Shown: positions 1 through 9,422 of the stretch, piece by piece | Layout: every line of letters starts with the position of its first letter | How positions within the stretch are numbered: the stretch's first letter is position 1 | From: a virus | Virus record (IMG/VR): IMGVR_UViG_3300013307_000002 | Location: 1-64,000 of that record | Direction: 5' to 3' (one strand) | DNA length: 64,000 nucleotides | Translations under genes and position numbers: made by a program | The notes under the pieces: generated by a model | Database searches by the model: none | What the model saw: the letters and a program-made list of their open reading frames with translations, nothing else | What the model was told of the DNA's origin: nothing

Positions 1-44
1 CGTCTATATATTATTCATCCTTCCGACTGTAATATAGTTCCAAA

Positions 45-1127
45 TCAGAAGTAATCAGCAGCATCCAAGCAAGGTAGGTTGAACCCCATTTGTGCTCTAA
101 CTGGAGAAGTATAAAAGTACACAGAACCCCCAGCAGGTTTACAGCGATAAGTAGAAACGCTATTACCACTCATAAGTAACCCGGAGTAGTGAGCAATCTT
201 CTGAGGATACTCACCACCAGTTTCATAGTCACCACATTGAAATCCATAAGAACCTAAAGGAACCATCGGTTGAGATACATTACCAGTAGAACCTATCCAC
301 TGAACCTTACCTGCACCGCCTGTGGAGTTTTCTAAATAGAATGGAAAAGGGAAGTATCCACCACGCCAAATCACAGGAGGGTATTTACTAGAATAAGTAT
401 TTACACCGCTAGCATTCTTAATAACAATACCATAACCGCTTGATGGGTTAGGGGGAACAAAACCAGTAGAAACAATTACAATCTGAATATTAGAAATTGA
501 ACCACCAACACCTGCTCCACTATTACCACCGAATCCTGTATATGTTCTTAGTTGGTTCGTATCCCTATCATGCCAGAGGGGCGTTCCTGTTGAGTTGAAT
601 CTAGCAAACACAACACAAGTTTCTCTATTAGGGACTGAAGTAGGGATAGTCCATGTTCCGTTAACATTAATAGTTCCTCTGTAAGTTACATACCCAAATC
701 TACTAACATCTGTAATAGCTAAGAAGTTTACTGAGTTATACATTGCAATACCGTAAGCTGGAAGACCTGAGTTAGCCGCAGGAATCTCAAAGACATTCAT
801 ATCAGCAATATAGTTAGCACTAGAGCCATAACCATTTTCTTGATAGAAGTTAACCCTCATTGTGCTACCACTTACAGTAGCCCCCCTTAATATGTCTATA
901 GATGGGGGATTGCTTAACTCATAAAATTCACAAGACTTAGTTGGAATAACAACAGCAGTTCCTCCTGTAGTCATAGACGTAATACCTACGTTAACGAAAG
1001 TGCTGTTACCGGGGGAACTAGCCCCCTTAACTTTATATCTACCCAAAGAAGAAAGAACCCTAGAAGAATCGCTGATATCAATTATCGGCCCACCATCATC
1101 AGGTCTAATCATAAAACCATGACTCAT
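45..1127 (-). CDS. Putative tail-associated structural protein
   Basis: A 360-residue protein rich in Gly, Ser, Thr, Asn and aromatic residues, with no Cys-rich or enzymatic motif, as is typical of beta-rich phage tail components. Its start overlaps the stop of the upstream tail gene by four bases (ATGA), so the two are translationally coupled and probably work together. The N-terminal segment (MSHGFMIRPDDGG) resembles the opening of small tail-tip accessory proteins found after J-like proteins in lambdoid phages. That is a family impression only. It could equally be a receptor-binding tip. It is the last late gene visible at the left edge. Confidence 0.6.
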   Translation of the reverse strand: MSHGFMIRPDDGGPIIDISDSSRVLSSLGRYKVKGASSPGNSTFVNVGITSMTTGGTAVVIPTKSCEFYELSNPPSIDILRGATVSGSTMRVNFYQENGYGSSANYIADMNVFEIPAANSGLPAYGIAMYNSVNFLAITDVSRFGYVTYRGTINVNGTWTIPTSVPNRETCVVFARFNSTGTPLWHDRDTNQLRTYTGFGGNSGAGVGGSISNIQIVIVSTGFVPPNPSSGYGIVIKNASGVNTYSSKYPPVIWRGGYFPFPFYLENSTGGAGKVQWIGSTGNVSQPMVPLGSYGFQCGDYETGGEYPQKIAHYSGLLMSGNSVSTYRCKPAGGSVYFYTSPVRAQMGFNLPCLDAADYF

Positions 1128-2173
1128 GAAATCCTCCCGACTTTAACTCTCAAAGTCCCTGCTGCATCATAAACAGAAAGACCGTCACCATTCAAGAATA
1201 CTCTACCTGAACCATCCTGATTACCTAAGAAGAAGCTACCACCATTACTATCTATCCTCCATCCAACTACACCGTTATAGTTGTTAGATTGAATTACACC
1301 AGTAATCTTAGCATTCGTAATAGAAGCATCTGCAATCTTAGCCGTAGTAATAGCGGCGTTAGCAATCTTAGCATTTGTAATAGAACCGTCTATAATACTG
1401 GCAGCTTTAATCTGAGTGACGCCACCAGAGATTTGGAAAGGCGTACCAGCAGTTGCACTACCATTAGTGAACACTAAACTGTTCGCATTGATTGTGAAGT
1501 TAGTAGTGGAGCCATTGTTATAAAAACCCACCCCACCCTGTAGTCCATCCACCGAAGTTTTCACTTCCCATTGAGCAGTGTACTTACCATCAACATCTCT
1601 TGCTACAGTTAATGCTTCTGATGCAGTTGATTGAGCATTACTTACTTGGCCTTGAATAGTTTGTATAGTTCCGTTGATATCAGTGATTTCACCAATGATC
1701 TGACTAACGTTACCATTGATTGTATCAACCTGAGTAATCACCCCATCTATTCTGGTATTAGCACTTATTACCTCACCCTGAATAGTTGTAATCTTGCCGT
1801 TGGTAGCATTGATAGTTGTTTGAATACCTTCTAAGATACCATCCAGTTTCTCACCATCAGGGCCAATGATATCATTAACAGTGATACCTTTACCCAACTC
1901 AACTTTAACATTACCTAACTCTAGCCAAACTTTATCCATCGCAGAGTTGACTTGTAAGTTAAGCGCTTGCAGTGCTTTTGTTCTTGCATCTATTTCTTTA
2001 TTCACATCATCTAAAGCTTGGAACATTTGATTAGTTGATGTACTGATTTTTGTTAGTTCATCATAGACAGCAACGTTATACTGTTCACTATCTGTTTCAT
2101 TAAGGAACCCGACATTGTAAGGTTGTGTACTGTTACTTCTTAATGTCTGCTTCCTATTACCATTGGCTCCCAT
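1124..2173 (-). CDS. Tail fibre/tip protein with J-like C-terminal region
   Basis: About 349 residues. Residues about 40-200 form heptad-like, Ile/Val/Thr/Asn-rich repeats (TING, VDTI, TIQGEV) suggesting a trimeric coiled or triple-beta stalk. The C-terminal third (VDGLQGGVGFYNNG followed by repeated SITNAKI/AAITTAKIA motifs) looks like the C-terminal domain of lambda J-type host-specificity proteins (DUF1983-like). The ATG at 2173 is chosen over one at 2185 because GGAGGT lies just before it and within the longer reading. It is coupled to the following gene. A role as a virion fibre or tip subunit is inferred. Confidence 0.65.
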   Translation of the reverse strand: MGANGNRKQTLRSNSTQPYNVGFLNETDSEQYNVAVYDELTKISTSTNQMFQALDDVNKEIDARTKALQALNLQVNSAMDKVWLELGNVKVELGKGITVNDIIGPDGEKLDGILEGIQTTINATNGKITTIQGEVISANTRIDGVITQVDTINGNVSQIIGEITDINGTIQTIQGQVSNAQSTASEALTVARDVDGKYTAQWEVKTSVDGLQGGVGFYNNGSTTNFTINANSLVFTNGSATAGTPFQISGGVTQIKAASIIDGSITNAKIANAAITTAKIADASITNAKITGVIQSNNYNGVVGWRIDSNGGSFFLGNQDGSGRVFLNGDGLSVYDAAGTLRVKVGRIS

Positions 2174-2186
2174 CGTAACCTCCATA

Positions 2187-2213
2187 AAAGAAAAGGGAGG
2201 ACAAGCCTCCCCA
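2187..2213 (-). terminator. Rho-independent terminator after tail stabilisation gene
   Basis: On the minus strand, GGGAGG and CCTCCC pair around a five-base loop and are followed by TTTTCTTTT. It sits directly downstream of the 959-residue tail gene and upstream of the J-like gene. Confidence 0.65.
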
Positions 2214-2217
2214 AATC

Positions 2218-5097
2218 TTATCTCCTACCACCAACTACATATTCAATAATAAGACTATTGATAGCAATAGTTGAATCAGGATCTTCATCATACATTTCAT
2301 AATACAAATAGGGATGATTAAGTCTGACATTAACTTGCCTAGTCTTACCGGCTATATAGTTTCTTACTGAGTGGTTATGTCCTTTCTCGTTTGAATACTG
2401 AGTACCTCCAGCAGCAAACTGTATTGTACCTCTGCCTGTTACTTGAGGGTTAAAGACATTGACGTGTTTCTGATTCCATTCATCTGTCATGTTATCAAAG
2501 TCAATACCAAATCTTTCAGTCCACATCTTCAGAGGAACCTCAGTAACTACATCAGGATTGTCAGGACTCCATAAATGATTATAAGCTCCGATATCCACTT
2601 GGTAGAAACCTTTAGCAGCAGAAGCAACTACTGTGATGCGTTTATGGAAGTTACTCACATCCTTTTGCCACGGAGTTTGCTTAGCTTCTATACTGTCCCA
2701 ACTAACGTTCTGGAAGTCTTCCCAAGTAGCAGACTTAGTTAATACAGGAGGATCAATAAGAGCAATATCATAGCTATATGGAATATCACAAAATGACCAA
2801 GTATCAAATTCATAATTCCAGATTGCAGCTTTATTACAAGCCCAACTATCTTTATCTGAACCCGGAGCTACATAAAGAACCCACACTTCTTTTTTATCAG
2901 AGTGTAGATGAACCTTAGTTGCTGAAGGATTTATCTGACTTATCTCATTAATGATTTTATTCTTCACTCTATTAGAAGCAATAGATTTTTTAGAAGCACC
3001 ATTGTGCATAATGATATCATTCTGAGTTACAACGAAATGACTTCCCTCAACCTCAGTAACACACTCAGGAGCAAGGATACCTGAATCGTTAAATAGTTTC
3101 TTAAACTGGAAAGGTTGGTAAGCGTTCATAGTCGGTGTACCTACGTATGTCTCAAACTCTGTATAAACAAACAGATAGTCTTTTAAGGGCAGCATGTCGA
3201 TAAGCTCACCGTTGGAGTCAGCTAAGTCGATATAGCCCGCATAACCGTTCTGAAGAGCTTCTATAGTACCTTCTGTATTAGTGTTGCTATCAGGATCTCT
3301 TAGATCTGCAAAATCATCCCACAGGAATGGAGCAGCATTCTCTTCAGCAAAGTTAGACCATCTAAGTCTCAATGGGTAATGAATAGAAGCACCAGACGAA
3401 TTGGTCTCTGTCATATTCATAGCAAACAATCTATTGTTAAAAGCCCTCACTCTCTCAGAGAACCAAGTATACTTTTTAACAGAGATGTTACCACCATCAT
3501 CAACTTCTGTTTGATCACCCCAACCCGGAAGATCAGTGAAGTATTCATTACTGAACTCTTTTACTTGAGGTACATGTCTCTTACAAGTAGCAACAGCACA
3601 GTTAGAGATTACAGTATGATACCAAGTAGTATCTGGAGTAGCAGAATAGTCTTCCTGTCTCGTATCATAAACAGCTACAGTAACAGTTACATTACCTTTC
3701 TTAGTTGCAGTAATTTCCAGAGTGTCTTTAGTGTTTTCCACATAAGAAATAATACCATCCCTATTCACTGTCCACTTATACTGAAGATTAGGAATCCCTG
3801 AAGGAGACACAACAGCAGTAAGGGTTTCAGTATCACCTACATCTAAGTTGAGATTCTGTTTATCGATAGTGACACTTGACACTGTAGCCACTGCTCTTGC
3901 AAACAAAGCAAACCTTGACAGTGTTCTGATTCCAGCCTCTCTAACAGTAAGACTACAAACAGCGGTACTCCCACCTTCTACAGCAGTTGCCATAACCTGA
4001 GCTACACCAACCTTCAAGTATTTCAGAGTTACTGTATCTCCTGTACCTACCACCTGAACAACATCAGACCCTAATGGTACGCTCCAGATAACACCCTTCT
4101 TAGCAGTATCTCCCGGATAGTAACCAACAGTAAGTGAGTCACTAGTAGTGTTTACATTAGTAGTAATCTGAGATTTATCAAGAAAGATATAGTCAATAGC
4201 AGAGATAACCTGAACAGGACACTCAGCTCTGAGACTAGGGGTATTGGTAAGGAAACAACTAATAGTAGCTGTACCTCTTCTCTTAGCAGAGATTGTAACC
4301 TTGAGAGGGTTATTAGGGTCTACAGTAAAAGTAGCCACTGACAAATCACTAGACACCCAAGTAACATTTTTATCTACAGGATTAGCTGGATTAAATGCCA
4401 CAGTCAAGGTGTTACTTCCACCATTCCTGATTTGCAATTGAGATTTGTCTAAATAGATACTATCAACATTAGGTGTGATATTAACTACAACAGTATCCCA
4501 AAACTTATCATCTTCTCCAGTAGCAACTCTCACGGTAACATTACCAGTGTAGGTTCCGTTAGCCTTAACCGTAGCTCTTAGAGGGTCGTCAGGGTTAGGA
4601 GTAATGGTTGCATAGCTAGTGTTACTAATAGTCCAGTTAGTCTTTAAGTTACGTACACCTTCTGGAGAAACCTCAGCAACTATCTCGTAAGACTCTCCTA
4701 ATTTAAGTTGAACAAAGCTGTCAACAATAGAGATACCTTCTACGACAGGTGCTACAGTAACAGAAGTAGTGGCAGTAGTTGTCTTGTATGGAGAGAACTT
4801 ATTGAGTCTTGTAAGTGAGTTATTATCTAATTTGTATAGACTATCGGCAGTTCCTACAATATTAAAACTGTTACCACCGCTATAAAAATCAAAAGGCATT
4901 GGAAGAATTGATAAAGGTACAAGACTCTTATCATCTTCAACAAAAGAGCTAGGGGCATTGCCGCCAATCTTTAACACTCTACCATCTACAAACCTAGCGT
5001 TAAGGGCATCGGTAAAACCGTTAGGTGGTAAGTCTGTTGCAGATAAATCAGCAATAACCCCTACAGCACCTAGATTTTTAATCTGATATTGGGCCAT
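2218..5097 (-). CDS. Large tail (stabilisation/nozzle-like) protein with four inserted Ig-like BIG2 domains
   Basis: 959 residues. The N-terminus (MAQYQIKNLGAVGV...LPPNGFTDALNARFVDG) and the part after about residue 510 (FNNRLFAMN, LPLKDYLFVYTE, WNYEFDTWSFCDIP) match the general pattern of podovirus tail stabilisation or tubular-B proteins that build a beta-propeller at the tail tip. Between about residues 100 and 500 are four successive Ig-like repeats of the BIG2 kind, recognisable by phrases such as LDKSQLQIRNGGSNTLTV, WTISNTSYATI and TATKKGNVTVTV. These look inserted into an otherwise single tail protein. AAGGAGAT precedes the ATG. The Ig repeats probably decorate the tail and give weak binding to cell-surface sugars, as known for other phages. 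Confidence 0.75.
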   Translation of the reverse strand: MAQYQIKNLGAVGVIADLSATDLPPNGFTDALNARFVDGRVLKIGGNAPSSFVEDDKSLVPLSILPMPFDFYSGGNSFNIVGTADSLYKLDNNSLTRLNKFSPYKTTTATTSVTVAPVVEGISIVDSFVQLKLGESYEIVAEVSPEGVRNLKTNWTISNTSYATITPNPDDPLRATVKANGTYTGNVTVRVATGEDDKFWDTVVVNITPNVDSIYLDKSQLQIRNGGSNTLTVAFNPANPVDKNVTWVSSDLSVATFTVDPNNPLKVTISAKRRGTATISCFLTNTPSLRAECPVQVISAIDYIFLDKSQITTNVNTTSDSLTVGYYPGDTAKKGVIWSVPLGSDVVQVVGTGDTVTLKYLKVGVAQVMATAVEGGSTAVCSLTVREAGIRTLSRFALFARAVATVSSVTIDKQNLNLDVGDTETLTAVVSPSGIPNLQYKWTVNRDGIISYVENTKDTLEITATKKGNVTVTVAVYDTRQEDYSATPDTTWYHTVISNCAVATCKRHVPQVKEFSNEYFTDLPGWGDQTEVDDGGNISVKKYTWFSERVRAFNNRLFAMNMTETNSSGASIHYPLRLRWSNFAEENAAPFLWDDFADLRDPDSNTNTEGTIEALQNGYAGYIDLADSNGELIDMLPLKDYLFVYTEFETYVGTPTMNAYQPFQFKKLFNDSGILAPECVTEVEGSHFVVTQNDIIMHNGASKKSIASNRVKNKIINEISQINPSATKVHLHSDKKEVWVLYVAPGSDKDSWACNKAAIWNYEFDTWSFCDIPYSYDIALIDPPVLTKSATWEDFQNVSWDSIEAKQTPWQKDVSNFHKRITVVASAAKGFYQVDIGAYNHLWSPDNPDVVTEVPLKMWTERFGIDFDNMTDEWNQKHVNVFNPQVTGRGTIQFAAGGTQYSNEKGHNHSVRNYIAGKTRQVNVRLNHPYLYYEMYDEDPDSTIAINSLIIEYVVGGRR

Positions 5098-5115
5098 AGA
5101 GGTTATCTCCTTTTA

Positions 5116-5949
5116 TTATGAAGTTCGTTTCCAGATATTAGTAACTACGTATGGAGGCATAACATCCAACGGAGCTTGATTCTCAAGAGCTGTACCTAGC
5201 CTTAGAATACCACTAAGTTTATGGTCATGATCACCAGCAGACTCTGTTTGGTAAGTAGCTGGAGTTGCTGTAGAACCAAACACACCACCAGTAGTATCGT
5301 CGATAGAGATTTTATAGTTTCTCATACTCAGGTTATGTCTATGACCGCCACTTCTACTTACAGTGATTCCATTGCTAGCAAAGTTAGAAGTCATAAGAGG
5401 TACGTTAGCTACTAAAATCTGCTTAGAGAAACTACCACCCTTTTCACCAAGTGCGAAAGTTCTAGCAGATTGATTAGGAATAGATCCTGTAGGTTGTACA
5501 GTACCTGAACCCATCAACATACCAGTAACTTTTGTCCAAGTACCGAAACCAAACACATCAGCAGGGTTAGCAGTACTATCAGTACACCAATAACTGCCAA
5601 CCTGAAAGATGTTCTTAATAGCAGAAGTGATTAAGTCTTTAACCTGTTTCAGAATAGTTAAGTCATTATCAGAAGTGCCCGCTGCGGCATTCTTAACTTT
5701 AACATCATCTAAATCTAAAACCTTAGTTTCGCTCCCAGTAGTATTCTCTGTAGTGAAGGACATGTAATCAGGGATCTTATTAAGAACGCCAAACTCAGTA
5801 GTTAATGGGGTTGTAGCAGTTGGGAAGGTATTCTTTAAAACTTGCTTAGTAAGCTTTACATGATCATCACCTTCCGAGATGTAATCTGTAGGATAGGGAT
5901 ACTGAGGATTAAGATCCTGTACCACTACCGCATTAGTCTCAATAGCCAA
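5116..5949 (-). CDS. Tail fibre protein with collar-type C-terminal domain
   Basis: 277 residues. The N-terminal 90 residues (PYPTDYISEGDDHVKLTKQVLKNTFP) are of the type found at the virion-attachment end of short podovirus fibres. The C-terminal half has GSYWCTDSTANPADVFGFGTWTKV, a Gly/Ser-rich stretch with paired His motifs (GGHRHN, GDHDHKL) and the ending PPYVVTNIWKRTS, the usual pattern of phage collar/Gp10-type knob domains that bind metal through His-X-His. It is a structural tail component. The receptor is unknown. Confidence 0.7.
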   Translation of the reverse strand: MAIETNAVVVQDLNPQYPYPTDYISEGDDHVKLTKQVLKNTFPTATTPLTTEFGVLNKIPDYMSFTTENTTGSETKVLDLDDVKVKNAAAGTSDNDLTILKQVKDLITSAIKNIFQVGSYWCTDSTANPADVFGFGTWTKVTGMLMGSGTVQPTGSIPNQSARTFALGEKGGSFSKQILVANVPLMTSNFASNGITVSRSGGHRHNLSMRNYKISIDDTTGGVFGSTATPATYQTESAGDHDHKLSGILRLGTALENQAPLDVMPPYVVTNIWKRTS

Positions 5950-5960
5950 TTTTGGCCTCC

Positions 5961-6452
5961 TTAATATTTACCATAGTCGAACAGAGCTTTATCATATGTT
6001 CTTCTGTTAACCAATCCGGGAGATGTTACTTTTTTCCCTTTAATCGTAACTTTAGTCCATTTCATAAACTGTCCCGACGCTGCCGAATAATCTCCTTTAT
6101 TTAACATCCTCACCATCGTAGAACCGCAGAACGAATAGTTTCCAATGTTGAATGCAAAAGATGTTAACGCATCGAATTGATATTGATACAGAGGGACGTA
6201 AACACATTTCTGTACGGCTTTGCTGTGGTTTGATATATCCCTTGTCAACAGGGCTAAGCACTCTTGAGGGTTATATTTCAGTCCACGCTTAACTGGCTTC
6301 TCATTTAAGTCTAAGATAGAACCAGAGCAAATAGTCCAAACACCACCTACATCTTGATATGCTACTGGAGCATTACCTTCCCTCTTCATAAGATAAACGA
6401 TCCCTTCATCGCTCATTTCTAATTGAGAGGGAGGCAGAGCATCAGCTATCAT
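5961..6452 (-). CDS. Endolysin, T4-type lysozyme (GH24)
   Basis: 163 residues. It is a muramidase that cuts the peptidoglycan glycan chain at lysis. The GH24 catalytic triad is visible as Glu25 (REGN), Asp34 (YQDVGG) and Thr40 (VWTI), with the same spacing as Glu11, Asp20 and Thr26 of T4 lysozyme. The start at 6452 is chosen because AGGAGG lies six bases upstream; a longer reading begins at 6509 but lacks this signal. No signal peptide or anchor is seen, so a holin is required. None is recognised in the window. Two lipoprotein genes lie immediately upstream. Confidence 0.88.
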   Translation of the reverse strand: MIADALPPSQLEMSDEGIVYLMKREGNAPVAYQDVGGVWTICSGSILDLNEKPVKRGLKYNPQECLALLTRDISNHSKAVQKCVYVPLYQYQFDALTSFAFNIGNYSFCGSTMVRMLNKGDYSAASGQFMKWTKVTIKGKKVTSPGLVNRRTYDKALFDYGKY

Positions 6453-6472
6453 GTCTAACCTCCTTTCCTTTA

Positions 6473-6691
6473 TTAATCCTTTTCTGTTACCTCTGTGTAG
6501 GTTGAGCATTGTAATGTACTCGTCATGCCCTTTTTATAACTTACACAACCAAAGGTGGTGCTGTTAGTTTCAACAGTATACTTACCACTTCTCTCCAGAG
6601 TCACTTTGATTGTAGTGTGCATACAACCGGCTAGGCCGAAGGAAAGTGTTATTAAAAGCGTCCACCAAAACAACTGGTGAAGCTTCTTCAT
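6473..6691 (-). CDS. Small lipoprotein next to endolysin
   Basis: 72 residues with a typical lipoprotein signal peptide: Lys at 2-3, a hydrophobic stretch at 8-20 and lipobox LAGC, so Cys23 would be acylated. The mature part is short and polar, with two further Cys. Its ATG overlaps the stop of the previous lipoprotein gene, and endolysin follows, so a lysis-related role is plausible (an outer-membrane spanin-like partner). It is not Pro-rich like Rz1, so the assignment is uncertain. Confidence 0.6.
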   Translation of the reverse strand: MKKLHQLFWWTLLITLSFGLAGCMHTTIKVTLERSGKYTVETNSTTFGCVSYKKGMTSTLQCSTYTEVTEKD

Positions 6692-6906
6692 TATTCCTCA
6701 ACGCTAGTCGTTTGAATAATTTTAGCTAGTTTAACTGCATCCTCACCTGAGCAAGAGATCACTAAACTCTTACCAACTTTGGCGGCTGCACACCCTTTAC
6801 CAAAGCTAGAGGCAGAAGCTTGTCCTGCCTGATTTGTATATGACTTGGATGAACTACATCCCACCATTAATGTACTTGCTACGATTAGAACTAAAATGCT
6901 TTTCAT
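6691..6906 (-). CDS. Small lipoprotein upstream of the lysis genes
   Basis: 71 residues: short signal peptide, lipobox LMVGC with acylated Cys17, then a Ser-rich linker and a mature domain with two Cys (KGCAAAK, VISCSG) that could form a disulfide in the periplasm. It is translationally coupled to the next lipoprotein gene by a one-base overlap. No homologue is recognised. A spanin, superinfection-exclusion or envelope role is possible. Confidence 0.6.
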   Translation of the reverse strand: MKSILVLIVASTLMVGCSSSKSYTNQAGQASASSFGKGCAAAKVGKSLVISCSGEDAVKLAKIIQTTSVEE

Positions 6907-6926
6907 ATTAAGTCTCCTTTATCAAG

Positions 6927-8576
6927 TTATTTCCAACGACCAATAGCTATATATTCAAGAATACAAGTAGCTCCATTAACAGGGCCGATAGCATTCATTG
7001 TCACAGAACCAAGACCTACAGTATTAACTCCTGACCAAGCCAAAGAAGAGGAACCACCGTATCTACTTGCTGGACTTACTCTAGGTAAACTACCAACAAA
7101 AGGTGCTGGGTAAGTTAGGGTTTGTCCTGAACTTACATAGATAGAACCTGCTGATGTAGTTGTTGCAGTGGATACCCCATTAGACGACCAACAGACCATT
7201 GTACCATCTGAGTATTTTACATAATTACCATTACTGTTTGAACCGCTATCAACAATAGCAACCATCTCTCCTTGATCTTGAGGAAAAGTCCACTCTTTGT
7301 TTATAGGCGTTGAAGTTCTACTATCCACTAGACTAACAGATGCGGTAGTATTACCACCAATAACAGTCTTACTTCTGAATGTTACCTTAGAGTAGTTAGC
7401 ACCTGCTACTTGATAAGTGGAGTTAACTGAACCACCATAAGTGATTACACCAGAAGAGGGGGCTGTCTTATCGCCAGTAATAACATCAAAGCTAGTATTA
7501 GCAGCAACAAAACTTCCACTTACCCTAATCAGCCAAATACCCCAAGCAGAACGAGGACGAATTTCACCAGTATTGTCTCTACCATATACTACACTTGATT
7601 TACTAGCATCAAAAGACATGACATCTACATTGTTACCACTATTTGTTGACTGAGTTACCCTGTTCCAGTTTGACGAAGATGCCTGTACTGTTTTACTGAA
7701 TACACCTCCCGTAGCAATAATAGTGTCTGTTTCAGTAGATCCGGTAAACACTCTTCTTATATTAAAACCACCAATAATATTAGGAGCAGCGGAATCAGAA
7801 GTTGTACCACCAGGAATATCATTAACATTAGAACTCGTACCTCTAAGATATAAACTGCTAGTAGAACCAGATTGACTACCATTAAGGTCAGGCATTCTAA
7901 ATGTAGTAGAACCATCACCAGTAGAATACATGCCCCTGTTAGATGCAAAGTTTCCATTAGATGCCCCACTGTCTTGCCAGAGAGCTTCAGTTACACTGTT
8001 AAGAACACCAGCGGCAACAGCAGCCCACACGTCAGGATAGTCAGCTCTTTTCAGGAGTTGTCCATCAGCAGGTAAATGACCAGCAGGAATTAATCCAACA
8101 CCACGAGTACCATTGAACCACTCAACAGCACCGATGAAATTATTCATTACACCATTAAGTGAAGCCCCACCTGAACCACCTGAAGATGCTTGAAGCTGAC
8201 GAAGAGTAATAGCATCGTAAGCGTTAACAGCATCGCCACCCAATCTTAATGGGCCAGATAGCGCAGTAAGGGAAGTGATATCAGAGTTAACACCTTTAGC
8301 AGCTTTATTGCTTAGAGAGGTATTGATAGTTCCGATACTAGAGTTGATAGTAGATATGGTTGTCTTAATATCTTTAATATCGTTTTCAGTAGTTGTAACT
8401 CTTGCTTCAAGAGACCCTACTCTCTGATTGTAATCTTTGATTTGTACATATTTATCTGTCAAGTCAACACTACCAGCCTCACCATCAACAGTGAATACAC
8501 CAGCTACGGCAGCATCTCTATTGACTACAATATAAGGCATTAGTGCGGAAGACTTGGGCATAAAATCTCTAGCCAT
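6927..8576 (-). CDS. Tail fibre with collar domain
   Basis: 549 residues. The N-terminus (ALMPYIVVNRDAAVAGVFTV, then DGEAGSVDLTDKYVQI) is the virion-anchoring module seen in several enterobacterial podovirus fibres and spikes. Residues about 50-95 form a heptad coiled coil (LEARVTTTENDIKDIKTTI). A collar-type module follows (AGHLPADGQLLKRADYPDVW ... GDGSTTFRMPDLNG), then a long Ser/Thr-rich beta region and an aromatic C-terminal end. It is the main host-recognition fibre candidate on the late strand. A hairpin lies upstream. Confidence 0.7.
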   Translation of the reverse strand: MARDFMPKSSALMPYIVVNRDAAVAGVFTVDGEAGSVDLTDKYVQIKDYNQRVGSLEARVTTTENDIKDIKTTISTINSSIGTINTSLSNKAAKGVNSDITSLTALSGPLRLGGDAVNAYDAITLRQLQASSGGSGGASLNGVMNNFIGAVEWFNGTRGVGLIPAGHLPADGQLLKRADYPDVWAAVAAGVLNSVTEALWQDSGASNGNFASNRGMYSTGDGSTTFRMPDLNGSQSGSTSSLYLRGTSSNVNDIPGGTTSDSAAPNIIGGFNIRRVFTGSTETDTIIATGGVFSKTVQASSSNWNRVTQSTNSGNNVDVMSFDASKSSVVYGRDNTGEIRPRSAWGIWLIRVSGSFVAANTSFDVITGDKTAPSSGVITYGGSVNSTYQVAGANYSKVTFRSKTVIGGNTTASVSLVDSRTSTPINKEWTFPQDQGEMVAIVDSGSNSNGNYVKYSDGTMVCWSSNGVSTATTTSAGSIYVSSGQTLTYPAPFVGSLPRVSPASRYGGSSSLAWSGVNTVGLGSVTMNAIGPVNGATCILEYIAIGRWK

Positions 8577-8595
8577 TTTAATCTCCTATAATATA

Positions 8596-8623
8596 GACCC
8601 CCAATAAAGGGGGCCATCTTTTT
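8596..8623. terminator. GC hairpin between fibre genes
   Basis: GACCCCC and GGGGGCC pair around AATAAA. A T-rich run follows on the plus strand, not on the minus strand, so it may act more on antisense transcripts than on the late mRNA, or only as an mRNA-stabilising hairpin. Confidence 0.4.
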
Positions 8624-8624
8624 A

Positions 8625-9422
8625 TTAAGGTGCTCTTAATTCTATGCAGAAATAAGCATTAGTGATAGTAGTAGGGTCAATCAAAGTCCCTGTACTAGAA
8701 GAATAGAAAGTTACATCAGCTTTCAATCTCTTATCACTGTTGCCATTATTAATACCGATAGAGCCGCAGCAATAAACCATAGAACCACCTTCTTGAGTAG
8801 GGGTAAGAAACACTAGAGGTCTTTTAATCTGAATACTATTCAAATAATCAACATAAGTATGATCAAAGATGATTCTTAAAGAAGTGCTACTAATAGCTAA
8901 CTCAGCAATACCATAGTTACTAAAACCCTGATTCACTATAGCTCCATTAGGTTGAGATTTACTTACGTTAATCAGACCCCAAGCTAAGCTTCTGAGAGGT
9001 GCAGTTGCTACACTACCACCAATCAAAGATACACAAGGATTAAAGAAAGATGATACAGTTGAGCTAGTAGCTGAAGAACTGTTACCTACTACAAACATTA
9101 CAGCAACGCCATCTGCGGTGCCTACAGGGCATGTATACTCAAGTTCATAGATATCAAAATCAGGACTAATAGGAAGAGAAATGCTATCATAAGAAGTGCC
9201 CTTAGTTTCAATATCCAGAGATACGAAACCCCCAGCAGCACCTACACATTTAGCATTAACTCTAACCTTGATTGTATCGCCCGGTCTGATTAGGTAGGAC
9301 ATATATCTTTGAGTACCTGCCCCGGTAATCTGGAGCAGTCCTGAGTTTACTGTAGAACTACCTGAGCCAGTAACACTGACCCAAGAGTTTGTTGAGAAAT
9401 TCTTTTCACAAAAAAGGTTCAT
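8625..9422 (-). CDS. Tail-fibre-associated beta-rich protein
   Basis: 265 residues, no recognised family. The first 140 residues (alternating Ser/Thr/Gly with hydrophobic residues, LIRPGDTIKVRVNAKC) look like a jelly-roll carbohydrate-binding module. The rest is also beta-predicted. The start overlaps the stop of the upstream GDPD fibre by one base, so it may be an accessory subunit of that fibre. Function is unknown. Confidence 0.55.
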   Translation of the reverse strand: MNLFCEKNFSTNSWVSVTGSGSSTVNSGLLQITGAGTQRYMSYLIRPGDTIKVRVNAKCVGAAGGFVSLDIETKGTSYDSISLPISPDFDIYELEYTCPVGTADGVAVMFVVGNSSSATSSTVSSFFNPCVSLIGGSVATAPLRSLAWGLINVSKSQPNGAIVNQGFSNYGIAELAISSTSLRIIFDHTYVDYLNSIQIKRPLVFLTPTQEGGSMVYCCGSIGINNGNSDKRLKADVTFYSSSTGTLIDPTTITNAYFCIELRAP

